Part shown: positions 12,501 to 22,599 of the stretch, piece after piece
Numbering within the stretch: the stretch's first letter is position 1
How the letters are laid out: every line of letters starts with the position of its first letter
Assembly: GCA_009193035.1 (NCBI GenBank)
Contig: SWDT01000104.1
Coordinates: 124,001-188,000 of the forward strand
Length of the DNA: 64,000 nt
DNA from: Halicephalobus mephisto
Lineage: Eukaryota > Nematoda > Chromadorea > Rhabditida > Panagrolaimidae
Direction of reading: 5' to 3'
Position numbers and translations under genes: made by a program
Notes under the pieces: generated by a model
Seen by the model: only the letters and a program-made list of their open reading frames with translations
Databases searched by the model: none
Told to the model about the DNA's origin: nothing

Positions 12501-15500
12501 CACATACGCGAACAACGAAATGCCGCCGATTGTCGATAATGACGTAAATGCGGCTGTTAATAGAAGAATGTTGAAAACTTTGACGAATTGTAGTAAAACA
12601 TGTGATACTGTATCACATATGAAGATTTATGGATCAAATGAATCTCAATTTTCGCTTTATAAACAAGCAGTTGTTCAACAAGAACAAATCGAACAATTAT
12701 TTCAATATCTGGCTTGTTATTCTATCAAACCAAGGATAAATGTGAAATCTCATTGTATTTACACAATTGCAGCAGATAAGTCAACAGGAGCTCATCCGAA
12801 TCATTCCAGAGCTGTTCCGATGATTATTCCAAGAACTCAACAAGTTATAAATTCAAAAATACAATGTCCAATTACGAATATAAATGAAATTTTATCAAAT
12901 ATTTCAGAACCAGTTATAATGAAATCGACTTGTGGAAATAATATTTCTAAATCAGATGTAATTAAAGATAATTCTGTCAGATATGCAAATAATACGGAAG
13001 AATTAATTTCGAAAAAACAAAGTTTTCCAGGAGCGACTTATGCAGCAGTAGCGGCGAAAATTAAGCCGATTTCTGGAGGTAGAATGGAGGAAGTGGAGGT
13101 GTACGTGAGAGGTCGAGGAAGAGGAAGGTACGTCTGTGACAGATGTGGGATAAAATGCAAAAAACCGTCCATGTTGAAAAAACATCTTAAATCACATACG
13201 AATATCAGACCTTATCATTGTATTACGTGTAATTTTAGCTTCAAAACAAAAGGAAATTTAACAAAACATTTGTTTTCGAAAGCTCATAGAAGGAAACTTG
13301 AAGAACAAGGAAATAAAGAACAACCAAATTCGCCCGGATTGGCGATTGTTGATGAAGAAGATGATGAATCTGTTAAAATGGAAGATAGTGAAAAAATTGA
13401 AAAACATATAAGAATGGAATCACAATTTGTAGATGACTTTGATGAAGAAGAATCAGATGATAATCCTCCTCCACCGATGGCATTTGATGACAGGATTAGT
13501 TACAGGAGATTTGGACAGGAGAATATTATATATGAAAGAGAAACTCATACACCTCCTACTTTGTGGATGTTATGTGAACAAAATGATAAAACTACTTGGC
13601 CGAAAACTAATCTTGATAGAAATTGTCACTCAGCGCCTCCGGTTGTGGATGATAATAGAGAAAAACAATCTTTGATGAGGATTAATTCGAATTTTGTTAA
13701 TCATCAACAAGTTTTGCCTCAAACAGAACCGAATATCGGATGTATTGTTATTCAGCAAATGATGAAAGATGGATCGAAATTTGCAGAATCTGTTTCGAAA
13801 GGGGATCCAGAAGCACAAATGCAATTCACTAATGAAGTCGTAAGGATGTCCAGAGCAATCACGAGTTCTAGATTCATGCTTCCATTAATTAAAAATCAAG
13901 AAATTTTAGAACCTCCGAAAAAAAAATTATTTACTGGAATAACGACGATTCATACTGTAGATGAAAAAGGATCATTAAGTGCATTTGTGTCAAATGATAA
14001 TTTAAATTGTGATTTATGTGACAGAAAATTTCGGAAAGAATCAGAATTGAATCTTCACAAACAAACTCATCTTATTGAAAAACAAATTAAAAATTCAAGA
14101 GCTTCAAAAAATTATCAATGTTCTGAATGTAGAACAATAATGAGATCGAAAACAGTACTAATTAAGCATATTGAAACAGTACATCCTGGAATTGACATTG
14201 AAACAGCAATTAATGCAGCTAGAAGTTCACCAATATCACATACAAATGGATTTTTATTAAATAATCAAATAAATTCAATTAATATTTCATCTAATTCGAA
14301 AAATTCCGGACCACCAAGTGGAAGATCATTCATATGTACCGATTGTAATCTTGGTTTTAGAACTCATGGAGTTTTAGCAAAACATTTAAGAACGAAAAAT
14401 CATGTAAGAGCTTTATGTGCTGCTGGTAGACTTCCGGAAGAAGCTCTAACGTTGGTGAGGGATAATAGTTCTCTTCTTTCTGGAGTCGATACTACTGATT
14501 GCGAATCTGCAAGAAATTCACTCATAGGTAAATTGTTTTAAAATTATGAAAATTTAAAATAATTTTATTACGAAATAACATGGAATTTTCAAAGATTTCA
14601 TGATTTTTAATTTAATTATTGTAGAAATTTAAAATACTTTTATTACGAAATAACTTTTATGATTTAAAATAACTTGAAATTTTCAAAGATTTTATAATTT
14701 TGAATTTAATTATTGTAGAAATTTAAAATAATTTTATTACGAAATAATTCGTATGATTTAAAATAACTTGAAATTTTTAAAGATTTTATAATTTTGAATT
14801 TAGTTATTGTAGAAACTTAAAATAATTTTACTACGAAATAGTTTTAAATTTTTAGTTTTTAAATGAAAAAACGTGAAATTTTTAGTTTTCTTAATAGTTG
14901 TATTTTAATCTTGGATAGTTTCGGAATTTAATTTTTTTGAATCATTTTTTCACACATGTCTAAAAGTTCTCAATCAGGGTCACGGGGTACGTGACTTTTT
15001 GGTTATTTTTGGAAGTTTATTTTTGTGAAAATTTTTAAAATAATGAATTTTCAGAAATAATTGGACGAATTCGGAAATCATCAAATTCAACAATGGAATT
15101 GAAAGTTACTCCGTCATCTAGTTCATTAGAATGTAATGAAGAATTATCATCTATTTCGCCGACTCCGAGATTACCTGATCAGGGTTTTCGGGAACGCGAC
15201 TCGTCGCCCGTCCTGAGGAATGATATAATTGGCTCAAATAAGAGGTCATCAGATGATCCGATTAGTCCTTTACTTGCAAAACGGCGATTAACAATATCGC
15301 CTTGTGATGTTAGACAAACATTCAGCGGTAATGGTCTCCTTGGGGCGAGTCAGATAAATATCTCTCAAAAAGATCAAAAATATTTGGTTTCTGATATTTG
15401 GATACCTCCAAAAGCGGAGGATATTGAAAATTCCGGAACTAGAGCTTCATCTGTAATTGAGAGATGTGTTAACTCAAATGCGACAGATGGCAATTTGAGC

Positions 15501-16217
15501 GATGCGACGAGTCGCAGTGAAACTAGTACTCCTCTTCAGAAATCAGTTATTAATTTGAATACTCCCTTAGGGGTTAATATTACGAAATGTCAATTATGTG
15601 ATGATGAATTTGAAAATTCGAATGAACTTCAAATTCATTTTCAATCAGAACATATATGCATGAGAGATGGATCGTATTTTCAATGTCCAAACGCTAATTG
15701 TGAAAAAGTATATCCTTCAAAAGAAGCTCTTAGAAATCATTTATTAACTCATTATAAATCAGGAAATTTCATTGAATCACCTGTGGCTGATAGAGAAGAC
15801 GAATTTGCACCACCAACTAATCAATCTGCCGTGTCTCCAGAAGAAGTACTGTCGAATGGAGGAGTTGCAAGTCCTGTTGGACTTGGTAGAAAAAGTAGTA
15901 AAACTGCTCATACTGCTCCGAAACACAGTCCTGGAGCTCCTGAAGAATCTCATACTTTAATTGGAATTAAAATTGAAAATACAGTAAATAATGTTAAAAA
16001 TATTAAAGAGGTTAGATTTAATATTTTTATAATTATTAATAAATAATTTTAGAAAATTATTCTAAAATGTAATCAATGCAATTCTGTATTTGCAAATGCT
16101 AATGAACTTCAACTTCATTGTGCTGTTCATTTTAATCGTCCACATGTATGTTCTATTTGTGATGCTGGTTTCACAACTTCAGAAGCTCTGAAAGCTCACA
16201 GTGTTGCTCATGCTTGA
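6577..16217 (+). CDS. sma-9: SMA-9, Schnurri-type C2H2 zinc-finger transcription cofactor
   Basis: Six exons join in phase: 6577-6669, 8963-10228, 10729-11214, 12304-14527, 15055-16010 and 16053-16217, giving 1,729 aa. The N-terminal third is glutamine-rich with CAA/CAG runs. A C2HC finger lies at C426/C429/H442/C446. A classic Schnurri finger pair follows: C893/C896/H909/H913 and C921/C924/H937/H943, the second with H-x5-H spacing. Three more fingers start at C1184, C1221 and C1293, then two near the end of exon 5 and two in exon 6. Acidic and low-complexity stretches separate them. Schnurri proteins act in the nucleus with Smads; C. elegans SMA-9 works in BMP-like body-size and mesoderm patterning. 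The ATG at 6577 is the first in frame, but extra 5' exons cannot be excluded because a weak acceptor lies at 6592 and intron 1 is 2.3 kb. The order of Q-rich region then paired fingers supports the name. Confidence 0.85.
6763..6928. mobile_element. Pogo-type MITE (copy 1), in sma-9 intron 1
   Basis: About 166 bp, bounded by TA on both sides, with inverted ends CAGTATAACTTGGATATGAG and the complement of CCAAGTTCTACTG. The same ends recur at 44717-45275 and 60929-61098. TA target sites and CAGT-type ends fit Tc1/mariner-pogo elements moved in trans. It has no coding capacity. Confidence 0.75.
7300..8950. other. Rest of sma-9 intron 1: A+T-rich, one hairpin
   Basis: I see no exon or RNA gene here. 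At about 8220-8330 an inverted repeat pairs TATTTCCAAAATTTTCTTCG with CGAAGTTTTGGAAATAATG around a 40-base centre. It may be a remnant of a small inverted-repeat element. The last 250 bases before exon 2 are simple TTTGAATTTAA repeats. Confidence 0.5.
11370..11770. repeat. Short-period CATATATGAA repeat in sma-9 intron 3
   Basis: TTTTCATATATGAATGTTTT and its near-complement GATATATGAAAA alternate about every 35-45 bases. The same octamer TCATATATGA recurs in other introns of the window, for example 39205-39300. Its role is unknown. Confidence 0.65.
11780..12240. other. G+C-richer island inside sma-9 intron 3
   Basis: This block differs sharply in composition from the A+T-rich intron around it but has no long frame. 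It contains a possible stem, ATAGGCG paired with CGCCTAT, with about 28 bases between the arms (roughly 11920-11960). It may be an intronic enhancer, an alternative exon or a small RNA; the sequence alone does not decide. Confidence 0.3.
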
Positions 16218-16264
16218 TTTGATTCAGGATTTTAGAAGTTTCGAAACGTCATCGGATAGTCATT

Positions 16265-16760
16265 ATTTGGTTCTTCAGAAGTCTTGGAAGTTAAAATTAT
16301 TGATTATTTTTGGTTTTTTATGACTTCAGAAGTTCTCAAGATTCACGTCGATGGTCGTTTTAGATTTCACTCATGACTTCAGAAGTCTCCAAGAAGTACG
16401 TTGATGATTGTTTTAGATTTCTTTACGACTTCAGAAATTCCAGAAGTTCACATCAATGATCATCTTGGATTCCATTTACGACTTCAGAAGTCTGCAAGAA
16501 GTACGTTGATGATCGTTTTAGATTTCTTTACGACTTCAGAAATTCCAGAAGTTCACATCAATGATCATCTCAGATTTCACTCATGACTTCAGAAGTCTCC
16601 AAGAAGCACATTCTACTCATCTCGGAATCCTTCCATGACTTCAGAGATCTTCAAGAATCATGTCAATGTTCATCTCAGCTACCATTGATGACTTCAGAAA
16701 TCCTCAAGAATCATATTGGTATTCGTCTCAAATTCTTCTCATGACTTCAGAAATCACGAA
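16265..16760 (+). repeat. 52-53 bp tandem repeat resembling the last SMA-9 finger
   Basis: ACTTCAGAA recurs at about 16272, 16323, 16376, 16428, 16481, 16533, 16586, 16638, 16691 and 16743, a spacing of 51-53 bases. The first match lies inside sma-9 exon 6 at 16176, in the codons for the last finger (residues TTSEALKAHSVAH). Two repeat copies read TTSEIPEVHINDH in the same frame as exon 6, keeping the H-x3-H spacing. The array lies beyond the TGA stop at 16215, in the presumed 3' UTR. Confidence 0.8.
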
Positions 16761-16859
16761 GGTTCACGTCATTGCCCATCTTTGATTCCCCTCACTTACG
16801 GGATTTTCTCTTTCTCTCATGACTTGTAAATACCGTATCTCTCGTTTTGCTCAACCCTC

Positions 16860-17640
16860 GATCTCGAAAAAAGGCCGTTTTTTAAATTTTTTTGATTTTC
16901 GAAGGCCCTTTTTCCATTTTTTCTGGTTTTCGAAATTTCTCATTTTTGCACTTGTCCGTTTTTTTATTTAGCACTTTTGGAGTTATTTATTCCAAGATTA
17001 TCATCGAGATGAAAAGAAGATCAGTAACAATTAAAGTAATAATTTTCTCATTTCCCGGTGTTTTTAATTGGAAATAAAGAAATATAAAAATATTTTGTAA
17101 ATAATTACAGTAATCAGAAATAATGTCATAAATGAGAAGATGGTAAAAGTTCTTTGTAGTTACAGTAGGCATAAAAGTAAAGTTTGATTTAAAACAAATT
17201 TAGAATTTGGTTTTTTTAAATAATTTAAAAAATTTTTGAAATTTACAAAGGTCGATATTAAAGTTAAAATTTTTAAAAATTTTGCATTTTGCCTGCAACA
17301 TTCAGATTAGTATTTTTATTTTTATATTTTTTAAAATTACGAAATTGAAGAAAAATTTGCACTTTGCTTGCAACATTCAGATAGATTAGTCAGTATTTTT
17401 ATTTTTATATTTTTTAAAATTATGAAATTGAATGAAAACCTACACTTTGCCTGCAAAATTCGGACTTTTCGCGTTAAGACATGATTTGCTGGTTGTTTTG
17501 GTTTGGAAAATTCAAATAAAGTTCTGTCAATTTAAATAAAATAAAATGGATCTTTTTGAAACAAAAGTTTTTGGATATTGTCTAACGCGAAAAATTCAAA
17601 TTTCGACTTTCAATTTTGATAGTTAGCTTTAATAAAATCG
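16860..17640. other. Intergenic DNA downstream of sma-9
   Basis: A+T-rich DNA with a possible poly(A) signal AATAAA near 17073. Short 60-codon frames on both strands are not protein-like. A phrase around CTTTGCCTGCAACATTCAGA recurs three times between 17285 and 17465. Confidence 0.4.
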
Positions 17641-17642
17641 AA

Positions 17643-17799
17643 TCACAAAAAAGCGCAATTTTTAATTTTTTAATAATTGCGAAATGTGACACAATTGTTA
17701 CATTTTTATGAATATTTGGCATTTTTGATGAAAATTACAAATTAATAGTGACGATTTATATTTGTCATTGTATCAAAAATTACACTTTTTTTATGTAGA
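17643..17799 (-). mobile_element. MITE family A, copy 1 (reverse orientation)
   Basis: About 157 bp with terminal inverted repeats CACAAAAAAGCGCAATTTTT and the complement of AATTACACTTTTTTTATGTAG. The interior has phrases related to AAATGTGACACAATTGTTAC and TAATAGTGACGATTTATATT. Reverse-complemented, it aligns along its length with 28294-28449. It has no coding capacity. Confidence 0.7.
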
Positions 17800-17859
17800 T
17801 TAAAATTTTTTTAGAAAATTTAACTTTAATTTGATTCATTAATAATCTTTTTGGAAACT

Positions 17860-18260
17860 CCAACTCGATCTAGAATGAGTTATTTCGTAAGATTCTGATT
17901 CATTTTGAATCTTTAAAAAATTCGGAACAAAGTTCAGGAAAATTCCGATCTGTCATGAATTTTTTTTTGTTTTTTTTTTGGTTTTTTTTTGTTTTTTACG
18001 AATTTTTTTTGTTCTGTTACGAGTTTTTTTAAAAGGTTCCAGTCCGGATATTTTTAGCAACTCCGGTTCGGCTTGTCGTGGATCTTTCTGAACACTCATG
18101 TTCGGTCTTATATGGATTTTATTGAAAGTTCCAGTCGGGATATTGTTAGAGATTGTAATTCGATTCGTCATAGGACTTTCTATGATATTCGGATTCAGAT
18201 GGATTTTTCTAAAAATTCTAATTCAATCTATTTTGGATCTTTCTAGAAAACCCCAACTGA
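17860..18260. repeat. Degenerate repeat, period near 58 bp
   Basis: Diverged copies carry a phrase like AACTCCGGTTCGGCTTGTC followed by GGATCTTTCTG or GGATTTTATTG. Divergence is high, so copy number is uncertain. No gene is seen from here to the DB gene stop at 18674. Confidence 0.5.
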
Positions 18261-18673
18261 GCTATAAAACTTAAATCGAAAATATTTTAATACAGTAAGA
18301 TTATCCAACTTTTCTGAAATCATTTATTTTCAAAATTTTTTAATGATATAATTTTAATTAAGAAATTTTAAAATATATAATTTTAATAAAAAATTTTAAA
18401 ATATACAATTTTAATTGTATAATTTTAAAATATATAATTTTAGCAAAAATTTTTAAATAAAATGTTCCTCGATTTTTTATGAAAATTTTATTTCGTAAGA
18501 TTTTTGAAAATCATAATTACTTCGATTTTTATGGAAGATTTGTCTTAAAATTTTCGATAAACATCATTCAGCTTTATTGATAGACTTTTTTGGACTAATC
18601 GATAACAGGTTATTATGGCTTTTTTCGATAATTGTGACTCTACAGTTACCCGTGGCCTTCAACCAGTTAGAAA

Positions 18674-20462
18674 CTATCTTCTGATTCCGGAATGATGACA
18701 TTGAAGGAGATCCCCAATGACCTTCTGACAGACCAAATGCTGAAGTCCTAGAGATCCGAGCCCTCCGGCGGGGTTGCAGAAGACTTCACATTGAGGTCCG
18801 CTTTTCTGGGAAATTCCTCTGTATCGACAACATTCGAGATTGTTGTTTCCGTTAGAAGCACATTCGAGGAAAGGAGCCACGTTCAGAATTCCACACTTTC
18901 CAGCATCGAAAGCTGCTTTGATTTCGGATTGAGTGACGTCATAACGACAAAGTTCCAAACATCCCGGAGGCATCAGACGACGTTTGCAACATTCTAGAAG
19001 TTTTTTGCTGGCTTCGAGGGAGGAGACACAGGGGGTGAAGTGAGGGGGGACTCCGCAGGGAGGGGATTCTGTGACTGTCTGGATCAGCACAGGGTCTCCT
19101 GGAGTTGTCGTTCTTCTAGGTGTTACTGTAGATGTCTCCGGAATGAACCCCGATGAAGAAATTCCGGATTTTACAATGCTTTGAGAAAAAGCAGTTTTAT
19201 TTGTAAAAAAAGATCCGATAATTTCTCCGACTTCTGAAATAATAATTTTAAAAAAGTTTAAAATTATTAAAATTACTGTTAGTGAAGATACTGTTCGTTC
19301 GATTTTCGATTTTTGAATTTCGATTACTTCCAAATTCGTCCGTTTCAGACACGACTGCCACGGTTCTCTCTCCTTTGGCCTTGTATTCTTGGGTAATTTC
19401 ACTCGGGGGGACTTCCACGGGTTCCAAATTAGGACCATCATACCCTGAGGGCTTGACCACAAACCTCCATTTTCCAATTCCACTTCCAGATACGTCCTTA
19501 ATTGGAATTGTTGTCCTATCATCGACGTTGTCCTCTGGATATGCTGTAACAGGTCCGACTTTGTGGACAGAGATGGCTGAAGGGGTCCAAGAATCGGGTT
19601 CTCCTCCCACAGGGGGTACAGGGGTCCAAGGATTAGGTTCTCCTCCCACGGGGGGTACAGGGGTCCAAGAATTAACTTCTTCCAATGGAGGTGTAGAAGT
19701 CCAGGGATTAACTTCTTCCAATGAAGGTGCAGAAGTCCAAGAATTAACTTTTTCTCCTTCTGGGGGTACAGGTGTCCAAGAATTACTTCCTTCTCTTCCT
19801 GTTGAAGCCACGGGAGCTGTGTCCGGTTGAGGACCTTCAAAACTACTTTCATATTCTGCATAATCAACTAGTTCGACTAGTTCATCTGGAGCAACTCCTG
19901 GCATTGAAGGAGGTGTCAAAACTCCTTTCTTTTTTCCTTTTTTGGAAATTTCTCCGGCACGGATTTCTCCATCTACTGCCCCATTGGATCCAATGAACGG
20001 CTTTCCTTCGACGTTTATTGATTTTTCTTCGATGAAGGAAGAAATAGCAGGGGTCGTTGAGATCCCCTCAGGCACCAAAGTTGGGAATGGATTAGATGGG
20101 TCTGGTGGGGGAGTTCCAGCAGGGTTAGGGACCCCAATAGAGCCGAACGGATTAGTGTCGGGGGATATAGCGCCTTCAGTCCCGACGTTCCTGGATTGGG
20201 GTAATCCGAACGGAGGAGGAAATGGAGTAAAAGCGAAAGGAACGGGGGTCATTGGGGGTCTGGGGAGATAGGGAATTTTAGTACCTCTTTTTTGACAAGG
20301 AATTTGATAACATAATTGAGGACAAGCAGATCTGATTCTCGAAGAACAACAATGCGAAGAATGGAATCTTCTGCAATCAAACACAGGTCTTTGAAAATAT
20401 TGAAAAAAACTTTGAGAAATTTGAATCAAAGAAAATAAAAATAATCCGACAGCTATCCGCAT
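18674..20462 (-). CDS. Secreted DB-module protein with tryptophan-proline repeats
   Basis: Two exons on the minus strand, 20462-19277 and 19233-18674, flank a 43-bp intron and encode 581 aa. Residues 1-18 form a signal peptide ending ISQS. A small cysteine cluster follows (seven Cys within about residues 30-60). The middle is rich in proline, glycine and serine and carries six copies of a short repeat built on N-x-W-T-P-V-P-P. The C-terminal ~125 residues hold fourteen cysteines, including two CC pairs, in the pattern of the nematode DB module (family hallmark: about twelve conserved Cys, presumed disulphides). The protein is probably extracellular or cuticle-associated; the function of DB modules is not known. 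The repeat block is also open on the opposite strand, which I treat as a shadow. Confidence 0.75.
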
Positions 20463-20644
20463 GTCTAAAATATAAAAATAAAAAACCTGATTGGATTCAC
20501 GTAATCACGAATACGTTAAAGGACAAAAATTATACCGGCCTTCAGAAGCACTCAAATGGAAAACTCGATGAATCAGAGATGACTAACGGCCATGTCGTCT
20601 CATCTGAAGTTTCCGCAGAAAAAAATCAACTTTTCATAACACAT

Positions 20645-20977
20645 GTTTTCTGAAATCAGATCTAACTGAATGGAATCAGCACATAACAACTTTTGATTAC
20701 AGTTTTCACATTATTTGATTCTAACTGAGTATACTCGATGACAGGACTGTAATCCAAAAGAAAATTGAATATAACTGAATGTAATCAACGTGTTTGGACC
20801 ATGTTTGTTTTCTGTTAAAAAAATATCAGTATGTTGACTACATTCAGTTACGATCAATCTTCTTTTGGATTACAGTCCTGTCATCGATTATACTCAGTTA
20901 GAATAAAATAATGTAAAAACTGTAATTAAAAGTTGTTATGTGCTGATTCCATTCAGTTAGATCTGATTTCAGAAAAC
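20645..20977. mobile_element. Large palindromic element (333 bp)
   Basis: Two arms of about 145 bp, 20645-20789 and 20833-20977, are inverted copies about 93% alike by eye, with a 43-base loop. The ends begin GTTTTCTGAAATCAGATCTA. It has no coding capacity and I could not define a target duplication. It is most likely a foldback or MITE-type transposon. Confidence 0.75.
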
Positions 20978-21284
20978 TTGCGAAGAATTAAGCAGAAAAC
21001 ACTACATCAAAAAAATCATTGAAACTTTCATTAAGGGATTCAAGAATGCGAAATAAACACAGAAGGATTTTAAAAATCCAAAAAGTCCTGATTCAATTGG
21101 AAGACTTAAATCAAAAACATAAAAATAAAATAAAATTATAAAATAACTTAGGTCCTGAGATTTTTCAAGAGCTTAACTAGAAATGCGAAAATCGCAAAAT
21201 GGCCTAAAATTTCTTGAAATCTTGTGAAATTTAAATCGGAAAATGAGGATGAAAAAAAACTTTCAAATGATCTAAAAAGTCTCG

Positions 21285-21414
21285 CACATAAAAAATCATA
21301 ATTTTTAGTTCAATAACAAATAAAAATCGTCACTATTAAGTTTCAATTTTTACCACAAATGTCAAATATAAAAATGTGACAATTATTACAGTACCAAAAT
21401 TTACGCTTTTTTGT
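21285..21414 (+). mobile_element. MITE family A, copy 2
   Basis: About 130 bp, starting CACATAAAAAATCATAATTT and ending TTACGCTTTTTTGTG. The interior matches copy 4 (28294-28449): a TCGTCACTATTA phrase, then CACAAATGTCAA, then AAAATGTGACAATTATTAC. It is slightly shortened near its right end. Confidence 0.65.
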
Positions 21415-21455
21415 GAAGGATTGGCAAACTGTTTCTTCAACAGTGATGGAAAAAG

Positions 21456-21713
21456 TGCTCTTATTCCCATAGCCTTGGCGAAACGTTCTTATTAGCACAG
21501 ATTGGCAAAAAGTTCTTATTAGCACAGATTGGCAAAAGGTTCTTACTGCCACAGATTGGCAAAAGGTTCTTATTAGCACAGATAGGAAAAAAAGTTCTTA
21601 CTACTACAGATTGGCGAAATATCCTTATTACCACAGATTGGCAAAAAGTTCTTACTACTACAGATAGGAAAAAGGTTCTTACTACCACAGATAGGAAAAA
21701 AGTTCTTATTACT
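21456..21713. repeat. 27-bp minisatellite, about nine copies
   Basis: The unit is GTTCTTATTAGCACAGATTG plus GCAAAAA, with variants carrying ACTACCACAG or GATAGGAAAA. Because 27 is a multiple of three it stays open in several frames, which explains the repetitive open frames seen on the minus strand. It lies precisely between two family A MITEs. Confidence 0.85.
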
Positions 21714-21864
21714 GCACAAAAAATTATAATTTTTAGTTCAATAATAAATAAAATCATTATTATTTTTTAATTTTCGTCCTAAATGTCAAATAATTGTGAA
21801 AATGTGCCGATTGTGTCACATTTCATAATTATTAAGAACCCAAAAATTACACTTTTTATATATG
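21713..21864 (+). mobile_element. MITE family A, copy 3
   Basis: About 152 bp, starting GCACAAAAAATTATAATTTT and ending AATTACACTTTTTATATATG. The interior holds CTAAATGTCAAATAATTGTG and GATTGTGTCACATTTCATAA as in the other copies. From here to 22599 I see no gene; that stretch is A+T-rich and presumably includes the 3' UTR of the MAM-like gene. Confidence 0.65.
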
Positions 21865-22599
21865 ATTTTACAGCAAGATCTACATCAAAAACACAAAAAT
21901 ACAAAAAATTACAAAATAATTTAACTTTTCAAAACTTAAATTAAATAATGAAAATGAGAGGTAATTTTTCAAATGTCCTGGAAGGTCCTAAGTGGCTTGA
22001 AAAACCCTAAACCAGAAATAGGAAAGGAATACGGGATGACTTAGAAGATCTTTATGTATCCATAAAACTTAAAACTTGAATCAGAAAAATTAAAAATGAT
22101 TCTTGAGAATTTACAAGAAAAAAACTGAAAATTGCAAAAATAATTTTAAAAACCCTCTTGTTCATAAGACCAAAACTACGAACATGAAAAGCTAAAAAGT
22201 TACGAAATGGTTTCGAAATCGTCGTTTTTCTCAATTTTTACAAATACCGGACATTCGGTGAACCAAGGAAGCGGGTTTCTGAAACTTGATCCGAGGAAAA
22301 TTCAATAACGCACTTATCCGGACAATGACCTGGTCAGGAAAATGGACATTGAATTCTTCCTGAAACTTTTCCAACAGTTCAGATTTCGGATCATCCAGCT
22401 AGTTTTCCGTCTTGTTCATTTTTTTTTAAAATCCTTGTCGCCAGTTTAGTCGTCTCCGTGGGAAGAAGACCAGTCAAAAAACCAGTTTTCAAAAAGGACA
22501 AAATCCAAAAATTTCGTATTTTGACAGTTTTAATCCATTTTTTAAATCATCTATGTAAATAAACAATGGCAAAAATTTGAGAAATAAATTCTACAGTAA

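Noticed and set aside
16401..16586. 61-codon frame downstream of sma-9 as a separate gene
   Set aside because: It is the in-frame reading of the finger-like minisatellite; there is no independent start or splice evidence.
19282..20271. Long plus-strand open frames (182 and 109 codons) opposite the DB-module gene
   Set aside because: They lie antisense to a repeat and proline-rich coding region whose codon bias opens the other strand. They have no start context, splice support or domain.
21343..21757. Minus-strand repetitive frames over the minisatellite
   Set aside because: They arise because the 27-bp unit is a multiple of three; the composition and location in repeats argue against coding.
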